Below, piece after piece: positions 19,150-26,412 of a stretch of 51,129 nucleotides of DNA; position 1 is the stretch's first letter; every line of letters begins with the position of its first letter. A program made the position numbers and the translations under genes. The notes beneath the pieces were generated by a model. That model saw nothing but the letters and a program-made list of their open reading frames with translations. It was not told the DNA's origin and searched no databases. The stretch comes from Nonomuraea spiralis (GTDB lineage: Bacteria; Actinomycetota; Actinomycetes; Streptosporangiales; Streptosporangiaceae), in assembly GCF_014648435.1 (NCBI RefSeq), contig NZ_BMRC01000050.1:1-51129 (forward strand). The letters run 5' to 3'.

Positions 19150-20961
19150 CTCGGAGAGGACGATCACTCTGTCGCCCGGCCGGAACGTCAGCGGGGCCGA
19201 TTTGTCCGGGTTGAGGGTGACTCCGTGCTGACGTGCCTGACCGGCGGCGGCCGTCAGGCGGTAGCCGATCGCGCTCTCGCCGCGGCGCCTGGCCGCCTCG
19301 ATCACGGTGGCGAACGTGGCGGTGGCGCCCGGGACGATGTAGTCGCTCGCCGGCTTGAGGTAGATCTCCGAGCCCTCGTGGGAGAAGAGCTGCTCGAAGA
19401 CCTGGCCCAGGTGCCGGTTCTCGGCGAGCTGGGTGAGCAGCAGGCTGACCAGCTTGCCGCCGACCACGAAGTCGTCGGCCTCGGCGATCTCGGCGAGCTT
19501 CCTGTTGCGCTCGTCGTTCATCTCGCTGACGATCGCCACGCCGGTCCGCATGTCCCGCAGGTGCAGCAGGGTCACCAGGGTCCTGGCGTCGGCCTTCTGA
19601 GCGTCGTAGGCGCCGTCGGAGAGCACGATCGCATGGTCGTAGCCGCCGATGCCGAGCGACTCCAGCGCGGTGCGGCTGGTGACGTCGGCTTCCTTGGCGG
19701 AGACGAGCACCCCGGGTGGCAGCGGCTGGTCGGTCAGGTCGGGCCCGGCGAGATGGATCTCGGAACCGGTCAGCAGGTAGGGCGCCAGGTCGCGCAGGAT
19801 CCTGGACCGCCGGTGGTTCGAACCCATGATCAACGTCCTGGTCGGCTCCCGCCGCGGGGCGCCGGGGCGGGCGATCGCCTCCTGACGCACCACGGCCGGC
19901 GCCGCCGCCAGGCGGATGGCCGAGTCGTCGGGGGCGATGAGGATGAGCTGGTCGCTGTGCCGGATCACGCTCTGGCTCGGCGGGTTGAGCACCACGGAGC
20001 CGTCGCCGTGGCGCAGGCCGATCGGCACGGCGCTGGCGTAGGCGAACAGCGCCTCGCCGTACATCCGGCCGACGAGGGCGGGCTCGGCCTGGATGTAGAT
20101 CTCCTCGCCGTCGAAGTCCAGCAGGTCGCTGTAGACGGTGGACAGTCCTGGCTGACGGCAGGACTGCGCGACCAGGCGGGCGCCGAGGTCCTGGGAGTCG
20201 ACGATCTCGACGTGCGCCCCGCCCGCCAGCCGGGCGGCGGGCAGGTTGCCGCTCTCGGTCACGGCGGCCACGGTCGGCGGACGCGTGCCGGCCCAGGGGC
20301 GGTTGCCCAGCGCGAGCAGGATCTTGATCAGCTCGGCGTCGTCGGTGGGCAGCACCAGGATCGAGTGCGCCGTGTCCGGGCTCACCAGTTCCAGGGCCGT
20401 GGGCTCCGCCGGATCGCCGCTGCGCGCCACGATCCGGGTACGCCCCACGTCACCGAGCCGGTCGCGCAGCTCTTCCTCCATCTCGACCTTGTCCCGGTCC
20501 GCCAGGACGGCCACGACCGGGCGCTTCTCGCTCTCCTTGGCCTTGGCCAGCTCGGAGACGATCGCGAAGACCTCCTCCGACCAGCCGAGGACGACGCTGT
20601 GCCCGCTCTCGACCACGCGGGACCGGCCCTTGCGCAGGTTCTCCAGCTTCGCGTCCAGGCCCGCGGTGAGCACGCCGACCAGGGCGCTGACGATGAAGAT
20701 CCCGCCGATGGTGACGAAGAGCATCATGAAGACGAAGAACGGGCTGCCCTCGTCGCCGCCCATGGTGCCCGGATCGAGGGTGCGCAGCAGGCTCATCCAG
20801 GCGACGTTCCACCAGGGCCCGTTCTCGCCCGCGATGGGCGCGGCGATCACGGTGACGACGCCGACGAGCACCGCCGACGCCACGGCCAGCCAGCCGATCA
20901 GGGCGGGCGTGCCCTTGGACATCGTGTTGTCGAACCAGTAACGCAGTCGCTCACGGGACAC
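19144..20961 (-). CDS. CASTOR/POLLUX-type ion channel with RCK/TrkA-N domains
   Basis: 605 residues. An N-terminal transmembrane helix (LIGWLAVASAVLVGVVTVIA), a pore-like segment (WWNVAWMSLLRTLDPGTMGG) and a second helix (FVFMMLFVTIGGIFIVSALVGVL) lead to a basic linker. Two Rossmann-like RCK domains follow (SVVLGWSEEVFAIVSELAKA; RTLIMGSNHRRSRILRDL), with a TrkA-C-like end (LTFRPGDRVIVLSED). This is the plan of CASTOR/POLLUX-related channels. GTG at 20961 is taken as start because it follows the upstream gene by two bases and precedes the first helix. Likely tetrameric and ligand-gated by cytosolic nucleotides or cations; the ion is unknown. Confidence 0.88.
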   Translation of the reverse strand: MSRERLRYWFDNTMSKGTPALIGWLAVASAVLVGVVTVIAAPIAGENGPWWNVAWMSLLRTLDPGTMGGDEGSPFFVFMMLFVTIGGIFIVSALVGVLTAGLDAKLENLRKGRSRVVESGHSVVLGWSEEVFAIVSELAKAKESEKRPVVAVLADRDKVEMEEELRDRLGDVGRTRIVARSGDPAEPTALELVSPDTAHSILVLPTDDAELIKILLALGNRPWAGTRPPTVAAVTESGNLPAARLAGGAHVEIVDSQDLGARLVAQSCRQPGLSTVYSDLLDFDGEEIYIQAEPALVGRMYGEALFAYASAVPIGLRHGDGSVVLNPPSQSVIRHSDQLILIAPDDSAIRLAAAPAVVRQEAIARPGAPRREPTRTLIMGSNHRRSRILRDLAPYLLTGSEIHLAGPDLTDQPLPPGVLVSAKEADVTSRTALESLGIGGYDHAIVLSDGAYDAQKADARTLVTLLHLRDMRTGVAIVSEMNDERNRKLAEIAEADDFVVGGKLVSLLLTQLAENRHLGQVFEQLFSHEGSEIYLKPASDYIVPGATATFATVIEAARRRGESAIGYRLTAAAGQARQHGVTLNPDKSAPLTFRPGDRVIVLSED

Positions 20962-20963
20962 GG

Positions 20964-21929
20964 CTACTGCTCCCCGGTTGCGGGGTCCTGCGCCTCCAGG
21001 GCGTAGCCGCAGGCCTTGACCTCGCCGGTATCGGGGTCGGCGAAGTCCGGGTCGAACTCGATCTTTCCCAGCGTGGTGCCCTCGATGGAGCGGCGGAAGG
21101 TCTCCTGCTTGCCGCAGTCGTAGAGCACGTAGGCGCCCTCCTTCTCGCCCAGGAGCAGGAACCTCTCGTCCGGGTTGTCCTTGTTCAGCGGCTTGCCGTC
21201 GCCGTCGCCCACGGTGGCCCACTGGTTCTGGAAGCCGACGGTCTGCAGCAGGGCGTTGCCGTTGCCGTTGGCGGCGATGTCGACGGCCCCGTGGACCATC
21301 TGGGCGACCAGGATCAGCCCCAGCCCGATGCCGAACAGCGCGCCGGTGAGCACCTTCATGCCGGCCCGGCCCGCGTTGCGGGTCCGCATCAGGCGGAACG
21401 GCACCAGCAGCCCGAGGACCGCGACGAGTACGACGGCCACCAGGAGCCGGCCGCCGGACAGGTCCCACAGCGTGCCGAAGTAGGCCCAGTAGGCGACGAC
21501 CGAGACCAGAGCGCCCGCCGTGGCCGCGATCCAGGGTTGTTCCCGGAGCCGGCGCGTCAGCCGGCCGATGGATCCGCGGGTGGCCAGGTTGAGCAGCCAG
21601 CCCAGCGCGACGAGCAACCCCACTCCGGGCAGGGCCACCAGGAAGAGCTCGATCAGCGTGCCGATGAGCCGGCCGAAGATCGTCGCCTGGTCGAGGCCGG
21701 CCTGCTCGGGGGTGATGCCGAACACCACGTAGACCTGGGCCAGGCCCAGGTACAGCATGGCGTACATGCCCACGGCGACCGGCACGGCGACCGATCCGAT
21801 CTTCTCGAAGACCTCGAGCACGCTGCCCTTGGCCGTCGCCTGCTCGGGTGTGGGGGGTGCGGGAGGTGCGGGAGGTGCCGGGAGCGGAGGAGCCAGGGTC
21901 TGCTCTGGCGGAAAAGGCTGATAAGTCAT
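20964..21929 (-). CDS. Five-helix membrane protein with C-terminal soluble domain
   Basis: About 321 residues from ATG 21929. A Pro/Ala-rich cytosolic start (PPLPAPPAPPAPPTPEQ) precedes five hydrophobic helices: VPVAVGMYAMLYLGL, IELFLVALPGVGLLVALGW, AATAGALVSVVAYWAYFG, LLVAVVLVAVLGLLVPF and ALFGIGLGLILVAQMV. A soluble C-terminal domain with two Cys follows (LLLGEKEGAYVLYDCGKQET). No family is recognised. It ends two bases before the ion-channel start, so it is probably a channel partner or sensor. A GTG further upstream is an alternative start; neither has a strong ribosome site. Confidence 0.75.
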   Translation of the reverse strand: MTYQPFPPEQTLAPPLPAPPAPPAPPTPEQATAKGSVLEVFEKIGSVAVPVAVGMYAMLYLGLAQVYVVFGITPEQAGLDQATIFGRLIGTLIELFLVALPGVGLLVALGWLLNLATRGSIGRLTRRLREQPWIAATAGALVSVVAYWAYFGTLWDLSGGRLLVAVVLVAVLGLLVPFRLMRTRNAGRAGMKVLTGALFGIGLGLILVAQMVHGAVDIAANGNGNALLQTVGFQNQWATVGDGDGKPLNKDNPDERFLLLGEKEGAYVLYDCGKQETFRRSIEGTTLGKIEFDPDFADPDTGEVKACGYALEAQDPATGEQ

Positions 21930-22133
21930 GAGAGGAGAGAATGGGTCGTGCACCTCTACACCTGGTTGACGGGAGATATACGTCTTCGTCCATCGGGCGT
22001 CCACGCGGGTGGCCGTAGTCGGGTCCGTGCGCGTCCGGCGGGACGGGGAGGTGCCTGCGGGACACACGAGAACGGCCGGCGGCAGATACGATCTGCCGCC
22101 GGCCGTGTGTCCGGAGGTGCTGACGTGCCTGGC

Positions 22134-22493
22134 TCAGCCGGCCCGGCAGGCGGAGTTCAGCGCCGTCGTCCTGGCGTCCGTGCCCTTCTGCGCGGCGTCG
22201 ATGCCCGCCTCGTCACCTGCGTCGATGGCGGCGTTGGCGGCGTCGAGCGCGGCGGCCATGTCGTTCATGGCCGACCTGACCGCGCCGTCCGCCTTGCCCG
22301 CCTGCTGGGTCAGCACCGCCTCGTACGCGGCGTTGACCCCCTTGACCGCCTCCGCACCCTGCGCGGAGCCGAGTTCCTTCTCCCAGGTCGCACTGGCCGC
22401 CGCCGCCGCGTCGCAGGCGTCGGCGGAGGTGGAGCCGCAACCGGTCAGGAAGGGCACGGCGGTCATCAGGGCGATGGTCATCACGATCTTCAT
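22134..22493 (-). CDS. Small lipoprotein, paralogue of the next one upstream
   Basis: 119 residues. The signal ends in a lipobox (FLTGC) near residue 17, so the protein is probably anchored on the outer face of the membrane. The mature part is Ala-rich and helical, with two cysteines (DACDAA near the N-terminus, LNSACRAG at the end). It shares the C-terminal LNSAC motif, size and layout with the neighbouring lipoprotein. Function unknown. The start at 22493 is the ATG directly before the signal. Confidence 0.75.
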   Translation of the reverse strand: MKIVMTIALMTAVPFLTGCGSTSADACDAAAAASATWEKELGSAQGAEAVKGVNAAYEAVLTQQAGKADGAVRSAMNDMAAALDAANAAIDAGDEAGIDAAQKGTDARTTALNSACRAG

Positions 22494-22595
22494 GGCGCCA
22501 GATCCTGCGAGACCCACCTTGACGGCTGATGGACGGTCCGTCCACGCGGGGCTCCCGCCGCAGGCGCAGCGGGCCACGGCGGCGCCCGGCGTCCG

Positions 22596-22967
22596 TCAGG
22601 CGGCGCAGGCGGAGTTGAGCTTCGACACGGTCTCACTGGCCTGGGCGGTGTACTGGTCCGCCTCCTCCGGCGCGCCGATCGCCGCCAGCTCCTCGTACAG
22701 GGAGACGGCCGCGTCCTGGGCCTCCTTGACCTTCTCGTCCACGTTCAGCTCCTTGAGCTTCCGCGCGCTCTCGCTGTAGAGCTGTTTCATCGCCTCAAGG
22801 TCCCCGGCCTTGCTCTGCAACTCGGTCAGCGTGGTCGTCATGACGGCTCGCAGTTCCTTGCACCCCTTGGTGTCGGCCACGGCGGCGCTCCCGCCGCCGC
22901 AGGCCGCCGTACCCAGGGCGAGGAAGGCCAGGGCGGCGACGCTCAGTGCGAGTCTGTGGCAGGACAT
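22596..22967 (-). CDS. Small lipoprotein with helical mature domain
   Basis: 123 residues. A signal sequence with lipobox (LGTAAC) is followed by a helical, charged domain (LTELQSKAGDLEAMKQLYSE) and an ending KLNSACAA. Cysteines near both ends of the mature chain (KGCKEL and NSAC) could form a disulfide. Paralogue of the following gene. It heads the minus-strand run that leads through the second lipoprotein and membrane protein to the ion channel. Confidence 0.75.
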   Translation of the reverse strand: MSCHRLALSVAALAFLALGTAACGGGSAAVADTKGCKELRAVMTTTLTELQSKAGDLEAMKQLYSESARKLKELNVDEKVKEAQDAAVSLYEELAAIGAPEEADQYTAQASETVSKLNSACAA

Positions 22968-23248
22968 GTCTTCTCCTCCGTACTGTCGTTATGGGTCACG
23001 ACAGCCTTCGCCGCGGCCATGGACAGCCGGTCATCAACCGGTGAACCCCTCCGGTCAGGCGATCCCGGGACGGCTCAGGATCCTGCCGGTGAGCGATCGG
23101 CAGCGCGGCGGCGCCTCCTCGCCGACGACGGCCGATCGACGGCACATTGACGGAACGCCGGTGGCGCACTCCGACCGCGGAGACCATCCGTCCATCGGAC
23201 GCCAAGATCGTGGCTGCAGGATCCGAGGGTCAACTCAGACCTGGAGAC

Positions 23249-24067
23249 ATGATGAAGTGGAATCAGCTCACGATGGGCGCCGGCGCGCTGCTCCTCACCA
23301 CCATGCTGTCCGCCTGCGGCGGCACGGAGCAGCCGGTGGCGGCCAAGGAGGAGGCCCCCAAGGCGACCCAAGCCGCCGGGGGGAAGTTCGTCGCCGAGTA
23401 CGGCGAGGCCGACACCGACCTCGCCGCCGAGGGGCTGCGGCTGCTGAAGCCGGGCAAGGTGCTCGAAGGCTTCGCCGCCAGCCTCAACGGCATGCTCGTC
23501 CTGCCGTACGACGTCACCCTGGCCGGTGAGCAGTGCGGCGAGGTGAACGCCTACTACAGCCCGGACGAGAAGAAGATCACCATGTGCTACGAGCTCGTGG
23601 CCGACGGCTTCAGCCGGTATCGCGACAAGGCCGGGACCGAGGAGGAGAACGACGAGCACGGCCAGGCCAACCTCGTCGACACGCTGTACCACGAGCTCGG
23701 CCACGCCGTGATCGACCTCTACGACCTGCCCGCCCTCGGCAAGGAGGACGACGCGGCCGACCAGTTGTCCGCGTTCATGATGTCCCAGAACGACGACGAC
23801 TCTGCGAGCGTCCAGACGATCAACTACTACTTCTCGTCGGCCGGCGACCAGGACCGGGCCGCGCTCCCGTTCTACGACGAGCACTCGATGGACGAGCAGC
23901 GGGCCTTCAACTACATGTGCTGGATCTACGGCTCCGACCCCAAGGCCTACGCCGACTGGGTCGGGGAGGACGGCTTGCCGGAAGGCCGCGCCGCGAAGTG
24001 CCCGGCCGAGTACGAGAAGCTCGCCAACTCCTGGACGAAGCTGCTGGAGCCGCACATCAAGGACTGA
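23249..24067 (+). CDS. DUF4344-type putative metallopeptidase lipoprotein
   Basis: 272 residues. A lipobox (MLSAC) near residue 22 marks a lipoprotein. The zinc motif HELGH (148-152) lies in LYHELGHAVIDLYDLPALGK, preceded by KKITMCYEL and followed by the DQLSAFMMS helix with an acidic third-ligand candidate. This matches the DUF4344 putative metallopeptidase family. Paired cysteines (QCGE, MCYE, MCWIY, KCPAE) suggest a disulfide-stabilised extracellular enzyme. GGAG precedes ATG 23249. Its stop overlaps the end of the convergent SARP gene by 11 bp. Substrate unknown. Confidence 0.85.
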   Translation: MMKWNQLTMGAGALLLTTMLSACGGTEQPVAAKEEAPKATQAAGGKFVAEYGEADTDLAAEGLRLLKPGKVLEGFAASLNGMLVLPYDVTLAGEQCGEVNAYYSPDEKKITMCYELVADGFSRYRDKAGTEEENDEHGQANLVDTLYHELGHAVIDLYDLPALGKEDDAADQLSAFMMSQNDDDSASVQTINYYFSSAGDQDRAALPFYDEHSMDEQRAFNYMCWIYGSDPKAYADWVGEDGLPEGRAAKCPAEYEKLANSWTKLLEPHIKD

Positions 24068-25877
24068 GGGCGAACTGCGGGACACCGGCCCGCACGCCTT
24101 CCAGCACGGCCTGCCGTACGACGGGCTGGGTGAACCGCAGCGGCGACCCGTCGCCCAGGATCCCCATGCCGACCAGCGCCGACAGGGCGGCGGCCGCCTG
24201 GCTGTCCGGCAGACCGGCCAGGTCGGCCACAGCGTGGAACTCCGCGTCGTCGTCGAGTGCCGCGACCGCCTCGGCCAGCGCGGCGGCCCCGGGCCCCGCG
24301 TGGCGGAGCTGGCCGGCCACCCACCGCTCGATGGAGGTGGACCGCTCCCCCGCCCCCCGCGCCCGCATGTGCTCGGTGAGCAGGAACGTGTTGCCGCCCG
24401 TCGCGCGCAGGCACGAGGAGACGAACGCGGGCTCCGGCTCCGCGCCGAACAGCTCGCCGGCCAGGGCCGCCGCCGCCTCGCGGGGCAGACCGTCCAGGCG
24501 CACGAGGCCGAAGATCGAGCAGAGCGACTCCAGCAGCTGACCGTCGCCGGCCGGGACGCCGGTCGCCCTGCTCGCGGCGACCAGGAGCGGCACCCGTTCG
24601 ATGCGCCTGGCCAGGTAGGCCAGCCAGCGCAACGAGCCGGGGTCGCACCACTGAAGGTCATCGATGAGGATCAGCAGCGGCACCCGCTCCGCCAGCCGCA
24701 CGGCCAGCCGGTAGAGCGCGTGCAACGCGCCGGGGCCACCCGACGACGGCCGGTTGTGCCAGACGATGTCGGCCGCGGGCTCGACCGTCCCGCTGAGCAG
24801 TCGCTGCCGTTCCTGCGCCGGCAGCGCGTACAGGATGGGCTCGAAGATCTGCCGGGCCACGCCGTAGTCGTACTCGCTCTCCAGCGGATGCGCCTGCGCC
24901 TGCGCCACCTGGAATCCGCGCATGTCGGCCAGGGCCTCCACCCCCCTCAGGAGCTGGGTCCTGCCGGCGCCCGGCACGCCGTCGAACAGCAGGCTGCCGC
25001 CGGTGCCGGACTCGGCGGCGGCCATGGCCGCCCCGGCGGCGGCGAGCTGGTCGTCCCGGCCGAGGCAGCGCAGGCGGGTGACCGGCTTCCTGATCGTCAC
25101 CGGCTCCGGCGGCAGGTCGAGCTCGGAGGTCTGCGCGAGGATGTCAGCCTCAAGTTTGCGCAGCTCAGGCCCCGGATCGACGCCGAGCTCATCGGCCAGA
25201 TAGCGACGCGCCTCGGCCAGTACGGCAAGGGCGTCGCCCTGCCTGGAGGAGCGGTAGAGGCCCAGAGCGAGCAACCGCCAGCCCTCCTCGCGGGTGGGCT
25301 GGGCGCGCGCGTGCGCCTCCAGCGCGGGCACGGCCTCGGCGTGCCGGCCCAGGGCGAGCAGGGTGTCGAGCCTGCGTTCCGTCGCCCCGAGCTGGAGCTC
25401 CTGCAGCCTGGTCGCCTCTCCCCGCGCCCACAAAGTGTGCGCGAACTCGGCGTAGGCCGGACCCCGCCACAGGCCGAGTGCCTCGTCGACCAGGTCGAGG
25501 GCGGTACGTGGCTCGGCGGCCGCTCTGGCCTGCTGCAGCAGCCGCTCGAACCGGGCCGAGTCGAGTGCCGCCTCCTCCACGCGCAGGACGTAGCCGCGCG
25601 GCTCGGTGATCAGCACGGACGGCCTGCCGGGTTCCTGGGCGGGCGGCTCGACCACGCGACGCAGCCGGCAGACGAACGTCCGCAACGAGGACAGCGCCTG
25701 CGGTGGCGGGGCCCCTTCCCACAGGTCGTCCAGCAGCTGGTCGACCGGGATGACCCTCCCGGGCGACAGCAGTAGCCGGGCGAGCACCGCCCTGTTGCGT
25801 GGCGTGCCCACCTCCAGGCGTTCGTTCCCCCGCCACACCTCGACAGTTCCGAGCACGCCGAAACCCATCGACCGCAT
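24057..25877 (-). CDS. SARP regulator with AAA/MalT-like ATPase domain (RiPP cluster)
   Basis: 606 residues. A winged-helix DNA-binding domain (VGTPRNRAVLARLLLSPGRV) leads to the BTAD (ALGLWRGPAYAEF to YLADELGVDPGPELRKLE). A P-loop ATPase follows, with Walker A-like FDGVPGAGRTQLLRG and Walker B PLLILIDDLQWCDP. The usual P-loop Lys is replaced by Arg (GAGRT). It lacks the large C-terminal repeats of LuxR/LAL proteins. It diverges from the precursor peptide genes across 212 bp containing two dyads, so it is the likely pathway activator. The start at MRSMGFG follows a GGGGGG run; Met at 25868 is an alternative. Confidence 0.88.
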   Translation of the reverse strand: MRSMGFGVLGTVEVWRGNERLEVGTPRNRAVLARLLLSPGRVIPVDQLLDDLWEGAPPPQALSSLRTFVCRLRRVVEPPAQEPGRPSVLITEPRGYVLRVEEAALDSARFERLLQQARAAAEPRTALDLVDEALGLWRGPAYAEFAHTLWARGEATRLQELQLGATERRLDTLLALGRHAEAVPALEAHARAQPTREEGWRLLALGLYRSSRQGDALAVLAEARRYLADELGVDPGPELRKLEADILAQTSELDLPPEPVTIRKPVTRLRCLGRDDQLAAAGAAMAAAESGTGGSLLFDGVPGAGRTQLLRGVEALADMRGFQVAQAQAHPLESEYDYGVARQIFEPILYALPAQERQRLLSGTVEPAADIVWHNRPSSGGPGALHALYRLAVRLAERVPLLILIDDLQWCDPGSLRWLAYLARRIERVPLLVAASRATGVPAGDGQLLESLCSIFGLVRLDGLPREAAAALAGELFGAEPEPAFVSSCLRATGGNTFLLTEHMRARGAGERSTSIERWVAGQLRHAGPGAAALAEAVAALDDDAEFHAVADLAGLPDSQAAAALSALVGMGILGDGSPLRFTQPVVRQAVLEGVRAGVPQFALSP

Positions 25878-25938
25878 CGTTGACCCCCCAACGGTTCCGA
25901 TCTGAACGCAGGCAATGGTGCGGGCGGCCGGTAGACGT

Positions 25939-25969
25939 TTCGTAAACGAAGCATCGACGACCCGTCGAT
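25939..25969. promoter_or_regulatory. Two dyads in the SARP/precursor divergent promoter region
   Basis: TTCGTAAACGAA (25939-25950) and ATCGACG-ACC-CGTCGAT (25953-25969) stand side by side upstream of the SARP start and about 120 bases before the first precursor gene. They may be operators for cluster regulators (SARP or LuxR type). Confidence 0.45.
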
Positions 25970-26089
25970 CGCCGTCCCATGCCTCAGGTTGTTGCCGTGG
26001 CAGGTTCCTGTCGTCTGCTTTCATGGCGAATTCCTGGAATGCCGGGCAGAGTGGCTCCCGTTCCCCGGAATCACCGAAAGGAGGAAACC

Positions 26090-26200
26090 ATGGACCACTC
26101 CATGGGCACGGCCCCGGAACTGACGATCGAGGACCTGAGCCAGGACGTCGACACGGCGCCGTCGTCAATCAGCTCCGTTTTCTGCGTGGGCTGCGACTGA
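26090..26200 (+). CDS. RiPP precursor peptide 1, core SSISSVFCVGCD
   Basis: 36 residues, preceded by AAAGGAGG. An acidic leader containing ELTIEDLSQDVDTAP is followed by the probable core SSISSVFCVGCD, with four Ser for dehydration or oxazole formation and two Cys for thiazoles. The leader motif [L/I]TIE[D/E]LS recurs in the next tiny gene, so the two are paralogous precursors. The cleavage site is inferred from where acidic residues end. Position immediately before the YcaO/SagB/LanB genes supports the role. Confidence 0.85.
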   Translation: MDHSMGTAPELTIEDLSQDVDTAPSSISSVFCVGCD

Positions 26201-26217
26201 TTATCGAAAGGACGGAC

Positions 26218-26334
26218 ATGGAAGACACCAGGATCGCCGCGATGGACATCACCATCGAGGAACTCTCGGATGTCGAAGGAATCGCACGGGGCTGTACCAG
26301 CACCGTCCTGTGCTTCACCCTTCCGCCGACGTAA
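26218..26334 (+). CDS. RiPP precursor peptide 2, core CTSTVLCFTLPPT
   Basis: 38 residues, starting after a GAAAGGACG ribosome site 17 bases beyond precursor 1. The leader contains MDITIEELSDVEG; the putative core begins at or after ARG: GCTSTVLCFTLPPT, with two Cys, one Ser and four Thr. Aligned with precursor 1 it shares S-[S/T]-V-[F/L]-C. A single Ser means two dehydroalanines cannot form, which argues against thiopeptide pyridine formation. Exact leader cleavage is uncertain. Confidence 0.85.
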   Translation: MEDTRIAAMDITIEELSDVEGIARGCTSTVLCFTLPPT

Positions 26335-26359
26335 ACAGCTGTTGATCTGAACGACAGTC

Positions 26360-26395
26360 GATTCGGCCCCCCACGCGGGGGGCCGAATCTCTTTT
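26360..26395 (+). terminator. Strong hairpin with U-tract between precursors and enzymes
   Basis: A perfect 13-bp stem, GATTCGGCCCCCC and GGGGGGCCGAATC, with loop ACGC, is followed by TCTTTT. It is probably a partial terminator, letting the precursor transcript exceed that of the downstream enzymes. Confidence 0.85.
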
Positions 26396-26412
26396 CCCCC
26401 GAAGGAGCGAAA

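Noticed and set aside
19814..19824. GGTTCGAACCC resembling a tRNA T-arm
   Set aside because: It lies in frame within the ion-channel gene (SNHRR region) and no cloverleaf can be drawn around it.
20962..22065. Upstream extension making the ion-channel gene 973 residues
   Set aside because: The extension is Arg/Gly-rich shadow of the membrane-protein gene in another frame. The channel plausibly starts at GTG 20961 just after that gene's stop.
25878..26168. N-terminal extension of the SARP gene to 703 residues
   Set aside because: It would cover the divergent promoter region and the first precursor; the SARP domain begins at 25877 or 25868.
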